Shown here piece after piece: positions 7,823-14,668 of a stretch of DNA of 32,851 nucleotides. The position numbers and the translations under genes are program-made. The first letter of the stretch is position 1. Each line of letters opens with the position of its first letter. The notes under the pieces are model-generated. The model was not told where the DNA came from and did no database searches. It saw nothing but the letters and a program-made list of their open reading frames with translations. The DNA is from Nocardia vinacea NBRC 16497 (lineage in GTDB: Bacteria; Actinomycetota; Actinomycetes; Mycobacteriales; Mycobacteriaceae), in the NCBI RefSeq assembly GCF_000308835.1, contig NZ_BAGN01000169.1, positions 1-32,851 of the forward strand, in the 5' to 3' direction.

Positions 7823-8986
7823 TTACTGCGTAATGCGGTGCGGGACAAAGGCCGAGCCGTCGTCGGTGATCAATCCGGCGGTTTCGCGAATCCCGAGTCC
7901 GGCCGCGTTGTCGCCGACGATCCAGGCGCCGAGGACCGGGCGCATATCGTCGAATTCCGGTAGCGGGTCGAGTAATTGGTAGACGAAACCCTCTTCGCCG
8001 TAGACCCCGCCGGTGGCCGTCTCCAGGCCGGCGCCGACGATGGTCATATTCGCGCCCTCGCGCCCGAGCTTCGGCTTACGAATGTATTCGGTGAGCTCAT
8101 TGGGCTGATCGAGGTAGGCGGGCAATAGATTCGGGTGCCCGGGATACATCTCCCACAGGATCGCGAGGATCGCCTTATTGCTCAGCAGGGTCTTCCACAG
8201 CGGCTCGACCCACATGGTCTGCGGCAGGCTCGCGACCACGCGCTTACCGAAATCGTCGTCGAGCACCCACTCCCACGGATAGAGCTTGAAGATCGCATCG
8301 ATCGAACTCTCGGCCAGATCGACGAAACGCTCCAGCTCGCTGTCGAATCCGACCTCCTCGATCGGTAGCGCGATGGTGTCGAACCCGGCCTCGGCCGCGG
8401 TCTCCTGCATATACGCGGTGGTGACATTGTCCTCCCCGGTTGCATCCGCACCGGACCAGGTGAAATGCAATTGCGCCGAGGGCAGGATGTCGCGCAGCTC
8501 GGTCCAGCGCGCGACCAGCTTCTCGTGCAGGGAATTCCACTGATCGCCGTCGGGATAGAGCGTGGTGAGCCAGTGCCACTGCACAATTGCCGCCTCCAGC
8601 AGTGAGGTCGGCGTATCGGCGTTGTACTCCAACAGTTTCGCCGGACGGCGCGCGTCATAGCGCAGATCGAAGCGCCCGTAGACGTACGGGTCATTGCGCT
8701 TCCAGGATTCCGCGATCGGCCCCCAACTCCATTCGGGCAGACCGAAATCCTTGTACCGCTCGGTGAGCACGACGTGCTCGACGGCATTCAGACACATCGA
8801 GTGCAGCAGTTCGACATCGGCCTCCAGCGCGAGGATCTCCGACATCTCGAATTCGTAGTGCACCGATTCGTCCCAGTACGGCCGGGGCAGACCGCTTGCG
8901 TCACGGCCGGGCGAGCCGTAAACCAGCCCTTGGCCCTCGATGATCTGCTGCCAGCCGGGCCGCGGCGTACCGCGCACGCGCCGCAT
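7823..8986 (-). CDS. Glutathionylspermidine synthase-like ATP-grasp ligase (YgiC/YjfC family)
   Basis: A 387-residue protein, the same size as E. coli YgiC/YjfC, which correspond to the synthetase half of Gsp. Family marks include YWDESVHYEF near the N terminus, EYNADTPTSLLEAA, WEPLWKTLLSNKAILAIL, and the nucleotide-binding KPKLGREGANM near the C terminus. ATP-grasp enzymes join a carboxylate to an amine through an acyl phosphate. The substrate here is unknown, since mycolata use mycothiol rather than glutathione and spermidine conjugation is not expected. Its ATG overlaps the stop of the upstream DUF1190-like gene by one base (TAATG), so the two are translationally coupled, and DUF350 follows. 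The family assignment is firm; the substrate is open. Confidence 0.9.
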   Translation of the reverse strand: MRRVRGTPRPGWQQIIEGQGLVYGSPGRDASGLPRPYWDESVHYEFEMSEILALEADVELLHSMCLNAVEHVVLTERYKDFGLPEWSWGPIAESWKRNDPYVYGRFDLRYDARRPAKLLEYNADTPTSLLEAAIVQWHWLTTLYPDGDQWNSLHEKLVARWTELRDILPSAQLHFTWSGADATGEDNVTTAYMQETAAEAGFDTIALPIEEVGFDSELERFVDLAESSIDAIFKLYPWEWVLDDDFGKRVVASLPQTMWVEPLWKTLLSNKAILAILWEMYPGHPNLLPAYLDQPNELTEYIRKPKLGREGANMTIVGAGLETATGGVYGEEGFVYQLLDPLPEFDDMRPVLGAWIVGDNAAGLGIRETAGLITDDGSAFVPHRITQ

Positions 8987-9840
8987 TACGAACCCCCGCT
9001 GCTCTTGCTGCTGGTCCCGAGACCGCCGCGGGTAACGGTGCCGCCGCTCTTGGTCGAGATCTGAGCGCCCTTGGGCTGCACCGTGGTTCCGCCGGTCGGC
9101 GGTTTGCCGACGGTGTTGTTGCCGCCGTAGTAATAGCGGTATTGCGTCCCGTTGTAGATGAAGATCCCATTGCTGCCGGTGTACGCACCCGTCGTGCCGG
9201 ATCCGACGGCGGTCGAGGCGGTCTGGCACTGGTCGTCGGGTGTGACGACCTCCTGACCGTTCTGATCGATCACGGTGCAATACGCCGTCACCTGATCGGG
9301 TTTGGTGAGTGCCCGATAGGCGAGGTAACCGCCGCCGACCAGACCCGCGACACCGACAATGGCGACTCCGCCGATGAGGACACGTTTGCGGGTGCGCTTT
9401 TTGTGTTCGGCGGCGGCGGTGGCGGCCCGCTGTGCCTCCTCGGCGCGCTTACGTGCCTTGTCGCGCGCCCGCGCCTCGGCCACCGTTGGCGGGCGTGGCT
9501 GGGTGACACCGGGCTCTTGGCGCTGGATGCTGCCCGCGCGCGGTGGCGTACCGAACCGACGGGGCCCGGTGCCCGGTGGAACCGGTTGCGGCGGCTCGGA
9601 CTCGAAGTCCGCGTTGCCGGGAGCCGCGGTGGACCCGCCCGTCCCCGGTCCTGATTCCGGCGGGGCTTGTTCCGCCCCGGTGGGCGGCGGCCCAGCGGCG
9701 TGATCTGGGGCGGAAGTACCCGGGCCGGATTCCGGTGCGGCCGACCGCGATCCAGCGGCGTCGGCACCACGCGCACCCGACGCAGGATCGGCCCCCTGCT
9801 GATCCGCGTCATCGCCCGCGCCCGGACCCCCGGTACTCAA
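8986..9840 (-). CDS. DUF1190-like (YgiB/YjfM-like) single-TM protein with disordered N-terminal region
   Basis: A 284-residue protein. Residues 1-110 are a Gly/Pro/Ala-rich disordered region, followed by a basic Ala/Lys/Arg stretch (about 118-152) and one membrane segment (about 153-173). An external domain follows with three cysteines in all, including YC at about 187-188 and DDQC, and an aromatic NGTQYRYYYGG motif, ending in TVTRGGLGTSSKSSGG. The Gly-rich tail with RGG-(F/L)-G and its position directly before an ATP-grasp ligase and DUF350 resemble E. coli YgiB/YjfM (DUF1190), but similarity elsewhere is weak, so this is inference from context. TTG at 9840 is the start, with GAGGGA 8 nt upstream. 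The tail may be the protein target of the ligase. Confidence 0.65.
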   Translation of the reverse strand: MSTGGPGAGDDADQQGADPASGARGADAAGSRSAAPESGPGTSAPDHAAGPPPTGAEQAPPESGPGTGGSTAAPGNADFESEPPQPVPPGTGPRRFGTPPRAGSIQRQEPGVTQPRPPTVAEARARDKARKRAEEAQRAATAAAEHKKRTRKRVLIGGVAIVGVAGLVGGGYLAYRALTKPDQVTAYCTVIDQNGQEVVTPDDQCQTASTAVGSGTTGAYTGSNGIFIYNGTQYRYYYGGNNTVGKPPTGGTTVQPKGAQISTKSGGTVTRGGLGTSSKSSGGS

Positions 9841-9868
9841 CGATCACATCCCTCGGCCGTCGAAACCA

Positions 9869-10147
9869 CTACCGCTCCTCGAATCCGGACAAATCTCCCC
9901 GCGCGGGCTCCCACCTTTCCACAACAAGGTCGACCCGACCAGGAGTATCTCCAGAACGCAGAAGATCCAGCAACATTTCGCACGCGGGTCGCGGACCTTC
10001 GGCCACCACATGCACCCGACCGTCGCGCGCATTGGTGGCTTGTCCGACCAGTCCGAGCGCCAGCGCCCGCGAGCGCGTCCACCAGCGGAAGCCGACGCCC
10101 TGCACGTAGCCGTGCACCCAGGCGCTGAGCCGAACCGATTCCGGCAT
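9869..10147 (-). CDS. acyP: Acylphosphatase
   Basis: A 92-residue cytosolic enzyme hydrolysing acyl phosphates. The signature GYVQGVGFRWW includes the phosphate-binding loop with Arg21, and the second conserved block GQATNARDG carries the catalytic Asn39. Length and both residues fit active acylphosphatases. The ATG at 10147 overlaps the stop of the OsmC gene upstream (TGATG), so the two are coupled. In M. tuberculosis acyP lies next to smc and the OsmC gene Rv2923c; here it keeps OsmC but is separated from smc by about 8 kb. Confidence 0.95.
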   Translation of the reverse strand: MPESVRLSAWVHGYVQGVGFRWWTRSRALALGLVGQATNARDGRVHVVAEGPRPACEMLLDLLRSGDTPGRVDLVVERWEPARGDLSGFEER

Positions 10148-10617
10148 CACGCGTCGATGGCGTCGATATCGAATGTCAGCGTGACCTTCGCGCCGGCCTT
10201 CAGCGTCCGGCCGACGGTGCAGACCTTGTCGATGGCGCGCTGCACGGTGACCAGCAGTCGCTCGCGGGCCTCCTCGTCCAATTCGCTGAGGTCCAGCTCG
10301 AATACCTCGTCGAGCTGCGGGTACACCTCGTTGTCGCGGTCGGCGTCGCCGGAGACGCGGATGGTCGCGTCGAAGGCGTCGCCGAGCTTGCGCGAGAGCG
10401 GGAAGTCCGCGCTCAGTCCGGAGCAGCCCGCCAGGGCGATCTTCAGCAGCTCACCCGGGGTGAAGGCCCCGGGTACGCCCTGCGATGCGATCAATACCTC
10501 GGCACCGCGCGAGCTGCGGCCGGTGTACGCCCTGGTCCCGGTGCGCTCGACCCACAGTGTGGTCGGCTCGGTCGCGGCGGCGGTGGTGGTCGCGGATGCG
10601 GTGGTCTGGTCAGCCAT
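10147..10617 (-). CDS. OsmC family peroxiredoxin-like protein
   Basis: A 156-residue OsmC/Ohr-family protein, a thiol-dependent reductase of organic hydroperoxides. The two conserved cysteines are present: Cys65 in ALAGCSG and Cys133 in KVCTVGRTLK. The FTPGELLKIALAG motif before the first cysteine is typical. The ATG at 10617, with AGGA about 9 nt upstream, gives MADQTTAS as the N terminus; a longer in-frame extension would only add unconserved sequence. It corresponds in position to Rv2923c of M. tuberculosis and is coupled to acyP downstream. The 180 nt between this gene and kdpE shows no clear feature. Confidence 0.92.
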   Translation of the reverse strand: MADQTTASATTTAAATEPTTLWVERTGTRAYTGRSSRGAEVLIASQGVPGAFTPGELLKIALAGCSGLSADFPLSRKLGDAFDATIRVSGDADRDNEVYPQLDEVFELDLSELDEEARERLLVTVQRAIDKVCTVGRTLKAGAKVTLTFDIDAIDA

Positions 10618-10797
10618 GGTCACGATCCTGCCAGTCCCGCCTCCCCGAATATTTAGGCCATACCAGTTGGGAGCCCCTGGAGTCCCGCTCAGGTCCTGCG
10701 TCGTGTGCATGGTCGGGTCTTGGGCGTACCCGACGAGTTACCCATGTTCGTCCGAGATCAGTTGTCACGTTGCCCGCAACAGCTATCGCCGCCGTCG

Positions 10798-11547
10798 CTA
10801 TTCCTGGAAGCGGTACCCCATTCCGGCCTCGGTCAGCAGATGCTTCGGATTCGAGGGATCGATCTCGAGCTTGCGCCGCAACTGCGCGAGATATACCCGC
10901 AGATAATGCGTTTCGGTGGCGTACGACGGCCCCCACACCTCACGCAGCAGTTCGCGCCGCCCGACGAGTTTGCCGCGGTTGCGCACCAGCATTTCGAGCA
11001 TGCCCCACTCGGTCGGGGTCAGGTGCACCGTTTCACCGTTCTTGGTGACCTTCTTCGCGCTGAGGTCGACGGTGAACGAGGAGGTCACCACCACCGGATC
11101 GGAGGCATCGGTATCGGTCGCGCCACGCCGGACCGCCGCCCGCAGCCGGGCCAGCAGCTCATCCATGCCGAACGGCTTGGTGACATAGTCGTCCGCGCCC
11201 GCGTCCAGCGCCTCCACCTTGTCGGTCGAATCGGTGCGCGCCGACAGCACGATCACCGGGGCGGCGGTCCAGCCGCGCAGTCCGGCCAGAACCTCGATGC
11301 CGTCCATATCGGGCAGGCCCAGATCCAGGATGACCACATCGGGATGTTTATCGGCCGCCGCGCGCAATGCCGCCGCGCCGGTGCCCGCGGTGATCACCTC
11401 GTAGCCGCGCACCGACAAATTGATGCGCAGTGCGCGGACGATCTGCGGTTCGTCATCGACCACGAGCACCTTGGTCGACGGTGCTTCCTGCTTCTTGTCG
11501 GTCATCACGACTTCCTGTGCGGTCCGCGGTGTCATTGTGCTCATCAT
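10798..11547 (-). CDS. kdpE: KdpE, potassium-responsive response regulator
   Basis: OmpR/PhoB-type response regulator that activates kdpFABC when phosphorylated by KdpD. Receiver domain residues: acidic pair Asp31-Asp32, phosphoacceptor Asp75 in VVILDLGLPDMDG, and Lys124 in VTKPFG. The C-terminal winged helix carries HLTPTEWGMLEML and ends in GYRF. At 249 residues it has about 25 more N-terminal residues than M. tuberculosis KdpE. The ATG at 11547 overlaps the kdpD stop by 4 nt (ATGA), but ATG codons at 11544 and 11505 are possible starts. Translational coupling with kdpD keeps the pair in proportion. Confidence 0.97.
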   Translation of the reverse strand: MMSTMTPRTAQEVVMTDKKQEAPSTKVLVVDDEPQIVRALRINLSVRGYEVITAGTGAAALRAAADKHPDVVILDLGLPDMDGIEVLAGLRGWTAAPVIVLSARTDSTDKVEALDAGADDYVTKPFGMDELLARLRAAVRRGATDTDASDPVVVTSSFTVDLSAKKVTKNGETVHLTPTEWGMLEMLVRNRGKLVGRRELLREVWGPSYATETHYLRVYLAQLRRKLEIDPSNPKHLLTEAGMGYRFQE

Positions 11548-14048
11548 CGGCTGCTCACCTCGGTTTCATCGGCAGGCAGGTCCACGATCATCGTCAATCC
11601 TCCGCCCGGTGTCGGTTCGGCATGCACGGTGCCGCCCATCGCCTCGACGAAACCGCGCACCACCGACAGGCCGAGCCCGACACCCGTGGTGTTGTCGCGA
11701 TCGCCGAGCCGCTGGAACGGCTCGAATAATTGCTCCTCGGTGCCCGGTGGCACACCGGGACCGACATCGACCACGGCAATCGACACCCGATCGCCGTCGT
11801 GTTCCGCGGTGACCCGCACGGGCGTATCGCGCGTCGAATGCCGCAGCGCGTTATCGATCAGATTGGCCAGCACCCGCTCGAGCAGACCGCTGTCCGCCCG
11901 CACCGAGACCTCGCCGACCTCCACCTTCACCCGATCCATCGCCGCGCGCCGCAGCCCGCGCGCGCCCATCCCGACGCTCACCAGCGCCTGGTGCACGACC
12001 TCGTCCATGTACACCCGACGGAACTGCGGCTGCACCACACCAACCGCCAGGCGCGACGAGTCGAGCAGATTGCCGACCAGCGCGGTCAGCTGATCCACCG
12101 ATTCCTCGATGGTTTCCAGCAATTCGACGGTGTCCTCGGGCGAGAACTCGATGTCGTCACTGCGCAGGCTGGAAACCGCGGCCTTGGCACCGGCCAGCGG
12201 CGTGCGCAGATCGTGGCTCACCGCGGACAGCAGCGCCCGGCGCAACCGGTCGGCCTCGAGCAGGGCCGCGGCGGCGCTGGCCTCCTCGGCAAGCCGGGAC
12301 TGGCGGACCAGCCCGGCGGCCTGATTGGCGACGGCGTTGAGCACCGGGCGGTCGGTCGTGGCGAGGGGACGTCCGGCCAACAGCAGCCAGCTCGTCGCAT
12401 CGCCCGCCTGAATCGCGGTCTCGGCCTCGGACGCTCGCTGCGGTGGACTCGTGCCGACCGCGGCGATCACCTCGTCGCCGAACTGCATGCTGACCGCGCG
12501 CAGCCCGTAGGTCTCGCGCACCTGTTCCAGCAGCTTGGGCAGATCCGCACCGTGCAGCACGGCACCGGCGAACAGGGTCAGCAATTCGGCCTGCTGGGAG
12601 GCCCGGCGCGCCTGCCGGGTCTGTTTGGCGGCCACATCCACCAGCGCCGCGACCGCCACCGCGACGATCAGCAACACCACTACCGTGACGAAGCTGTCCG
12701 GTTCGGCAATGGTCAGGCTGTAGCGCGGATCGACGAAGAACCAGTTCAACAGCATGCCCGACAGCAGCGCCGAAAGCGCCGCAGGCACAACGCCACCGAG
12801 CAGCGCCACGGCGACGACACCGATGAAGAACACCGCGCTGAGCCCGCCGAGCTGCAGATATCCGTCCAGGAAGGTGGAGCAGACGGCCGAGACCGCCACC
12901 GGAACCAGCACCGCCGCGAGCCATGCGCGGATCGGCTGGCGCGGCATCAGCGAATAGCGGCGCAGCCCACGGTTGGCCTCCTCGTGCGTGACCATGTGTA
13001 CATCGATCTTGCCGGATGCCTGCACCACGGCGGAGCCGATGCCCTCGTCGAGCATGCGCGCCCAGCGTGAGCGCCGGGACGTGCCGAGCACCAACTGGGT
13101 CGCATTCACCTCGCGGGCGAATTCCAGCAGCGTATTCGGCACATCGTCACCGGTGACGGTATGCAGCGAGGCATCCAGACTCGCGGCGAATTCCCGCAGC
13201 CGGGTCAGCCGTTCCGTCGATACCCCGGCAAGTCCGTCGCCGCGCACCACGTGCAGCAGGACCAGGTCGGCGCTGGATTTGGTGGCGATGCGGCTGGCCC
13301 GGCGCACCACGGTCTCCGATTCGGGACCGCCGGTCACCGCGACGACCACGCGTTCGCGCGCCTCCCACAGCTCGGTGATCTTGTGGTCGGCCCGGTATTT
13401 CGCCAGTGCGGCATCGACCTGGTCGGCCAGCCACAGCAGCGCCAATTCGCGCAGGGCGGTGAGATTGCCGGGCCGGAAGTAGTTGCGCAGCGCCGCGTCG
13501 ACCTTGTCGGCGGCGTATACATTTCCGTGAGAAAGCCTGCGCCGCAACGCCTCCGGCGTGATATCGACCAGTTCGACCTGGTCTGCGCTGCGCACCACGG
13601 CGTCGGGCACGGTTTCCTTCTGCTGGATGCCGGTGATCTGCTCGACGACATCGTTGAGGCTCTCCAGATGCTGCACATTGACCGTCGAGATCACGTCGAT
13701 GCCCGCGGCGAGCAAATCTTCGACGTCCTGCCAGCGCTTGCCATGTTTGCTACCCGGGGCGTTGGTGTGCGCGAGTTCGTCGACCAGCACCACGGCCGGA
13801 GCGCGGCGCAGTACCGCCTCCACATCGAGTTCGGGCAGCGTGGTCCCGCGATACGCCACCATGCGCGGTGGAATCCGCTCGATGCCCGCCAGCAGTTCCG
13901 CGGTCTTGGCGCGGCCGTGTGTCTCGACTACCGCAGCTACCACGTCGCGGCCGCGTTCGAGTCGGCGATGGGCCTCGCCCAACATGGCGTAGGTCTTGCC
14001 GACCCCCGGTGCCGCACCGAGGTAGATGCGCAGTTGGCCGCGTTTCAC
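11544..14048 (-). CDS. kdpD: KdpD, potassium-sensing histidine kinase
   Basis: Membrane sensor kinase of the Kdp system, 834 residues. Order of parts: N-terminal KdpD domain with Walker A GAAPGVGKT (residues 11-19) and VLVDELAHTN, a universal-stress-protein-like domain (GGPESETVVRRASRIA onward), four membrane segments, a GAF-like region, the dimerisation box SAVSHDLRTPL with phosphoaccepting His612, and the ATPase domain with Asn729 in NLIDNALRH and DVGPGVP. The GTG at 14048 is preferred because the product then begins MKRGQLRIYLGAAPGVGKT like its homologues, and GTGA couples it to the small ORF upstream. An in-frame ATG at 14162 would add 38 unconserved residues read in another frame of that small ORF. 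Confidence 0.97.
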   Translation of the reverse strand: MKRGQLRIYLGAAPGVGKTYAMLGEAHRRLERGRDVVAAVVETHGRAKTAELLAGIERIPPRMVAYRGTTLPELDVEAVLRRAPAVVLVDELAHTNAPGSKHGKRWQDVEDLLAAGIDVISTVNVQHLESLNDVVEQITGIQQKETVPDAVVRSADQVELVDITPEALRRRLSHGNVYAADKVDAALRNYFRPGNLTALRELALLWLADQVDAALAKYRADHKITELWEARERVVVAVTGGPESETVVRRASRIATKSSADLVLLHVVRGDGLAGVSTERLTRLREFAASLDASLHTVTGDDVPNTLLEFAREVNATQLVLGTSRRSRWARMLDEGIGSAVVQASGKIDVHMVTHEEANRGLRRYSLMPRQPIRAWLAAVLVPVAVSAVCSTFLDGYLQLGGLSAVFFIGVVAVALLGGVVPAALSALLSGMLLNWFFVDPRYSLTIAEPDSFVTVVVLLIVAVAVAALVDVAAKQTRQARRASQQAELLTLFAGAVLHGADLPKLLEQVRETYGLRAVSMQFGDEVIAAVGTSPPQRASEAETAIQAGDATSWLLLAGRPLATTDRPVLNAVANQAAGLVRQSRLAEEASAAAALLEADRLRRALLSAVSHDLRTPLAGAKAAVSSLRSDDIEFSPEDTVELLETIEESVDQLTALVGNLLDSSRLAVGVVQPQFRRVYMDEVVHQALVSVGMGARGLRRAAMDRVKVEVGEVSVRADSGLLERVLANLIDNALRHSTRDTPVRVTAEHDGDRVSIAVVDVGPGVPPGTEEQLFEPFQRLGDRDNTTGVGLGLSVVRGFVEAMGGTVHAEPTPGGGLTMIVDLPADETEVSSR

Positions 14049-14203
14049 TCGTCCATCATCGCGCGATACGGCGTGTCGCCGAAGATCCGTGCCCGTTCTG
14101 TCGCGATCTCCGAATCCTGCCGCTGCCCCATTATGGACAGCGCGCGAATGATCAGCGCGCAACAGACGAATCCGATGAGCACCGCGACCGTGACAGCCGA
14201 CAT
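14045..14203 (-). CDS. 52-aa single-TM protein coupled to kdpD
   Basis: A small ORF not recognised as a named family. One N-terminal hydrophobic helix (about residues 2-25, containing VLIGFVCCALIIRAL) is followed by a charged cytoplasmic-type tail of about 27 residues rich in Glu, Arg and Asp (ATERARIFGDTPYRAMMDE). AAAGGA lies 6 nt before the ATG at 14203. The TGA stop (14047-14045) overlaps the GTG of kdpD in the sequence GTGA, the usual sign of translational coupling. It is the first gene of the leftward kdp transcript, so its product probably acts with KdpD or the Kdp pump, by analogy with KdpF on the other arm. Not expected from the M. tuberculosis kdp layout. Confidence 0.75.
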   Translation of the reverse strand: MSAVTVAVLIGFVCCALIIRALSIMGQRQDSEIATERARIFGDTPYRAMMDE

Positions 14204-14303
14204 GACGATCCTTTCACCGACCAACAGGACCCCGGTCGCGCTGGCATCCCCCGCATGGCCGGTCGATGAATTTCTACTCCCGTATCGGCCGCCTATCTGG
14301 ATC

Positions 14304-14426
14304 TTTACGGTGTGTTGACGGGTTGACCCCCTACCTTGACGGCATCCTTTCACTCAGCGCCCGAGCCGTACCCGTAAACGAAGCGTCAATGCTCGTCAAT
14401 GGGCCGCCAAGAACCCGTAAACAAGC
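14304..14426. promoter_or_regulatory. Divergent kdp control region with phased direct repeats (candidate KdpE sites)
   Basis: The 298 nt between the two kdp arms contains an organised repeat cluster. CGTCAATG occurs at 14384-14391 and 14394-14401, a direct repeat with 10-nt phasing, as expected for OmpR/PhoB-family regulators such as KdpE. It is bracketed by two copies of ACCCGTAAAC(G)AAGC beginning at 14370 and 14413. A third CCGTAAA is present in inverted sense as TTTACGG at 14304-14310. TTGAC occurs three times (14315, 14323, 14336). No clear -10 box was found. Repeats are seen directly; KdpE binding is inferred. Confidence 0.55.
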
Positions 14427-14501
14427 TCCGCACCAGCTCGAATGACCGCTTGACTCGCCATGTCGCGCACCGTACCCGGGGCGCCAATGGAGGTTGTGTA
14501 A

Positions 14502-14585
14502 ATGTCTGTCGTGGTGTTCACGGTGCTCACCGTGGCGATCTTCGCGCTACTGGGCCTGATCCAGCGCGGGGTGGAAAAGCTGTGA
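14502..14585 (+). CDS. 27-aa hydrophobic micro-ORF coupled to kdpF
   Basis: Begins MSVVVFTVLTVAIFALLG and ends IQRGVEKL: a single membrane helix with a short basic end. A full GGAGG (14489-14493) sits 8 nt before the ATG, the best ribosome site in this arm of the locus. Its TGA (14583-14585) overlaps the GTG of kdpF in GTGA, so kdpF translation probably depends on it. It is the first ORF of the rightward kdp transcript. It resembles KdpF in size and topology but not in sequence, so it could be a second small subunit of the pump or a leader ORF that sets kdpF expression. Confidence 0.72.
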   Translation: MSVVVFTVLTVAIFALLGLIQRGVEKL

Positions 14586-14668
14586 TCGCGAACCTGATCG
14601 GTCTGGTCCTCGCCGTCCTCATCGCCGTCTACATGGTGGCGGCTCTGCTTTTCCCCGAGAGGTTCTAG
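14582..14668 (+). CDS. kdpF: KdpF, small subunit of the Kdp K+ pump
   Basis: A 28-residue single-helix protein (ANLIGLVLAVLIAVYMVAAL, then LFPERF). The LFPE(R/K)F end is the standard C terminus of KdpF. In the family it stabilises the KdpABC complex in the membrane. It starts with GTG at 14582 overlapping the preceding stop, and kdpA begins at the base immediately after its TAG stop. Small enough to be missed by automated gene calling. Confidence 0.92.
   Translation: MIANLIGLVLAVLIAVYMVAALLFPERF

Noticed and set aside
10705..13070. Long plus-strand open frames opposite kdpE and kdpD
   Set aside because: The opposite strand encodes complete, motif-perfect KdpE and KdpD; these are shadows with low-complexity Arg/Gln/His-rich products.
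14204..14501. Riboswitch (such as a c-di-AMP sensor) before kdp
   Set aside because: No conserved aptamer core or terminator-like switch could be recognised in the leader; the repeats fit protein binding better.
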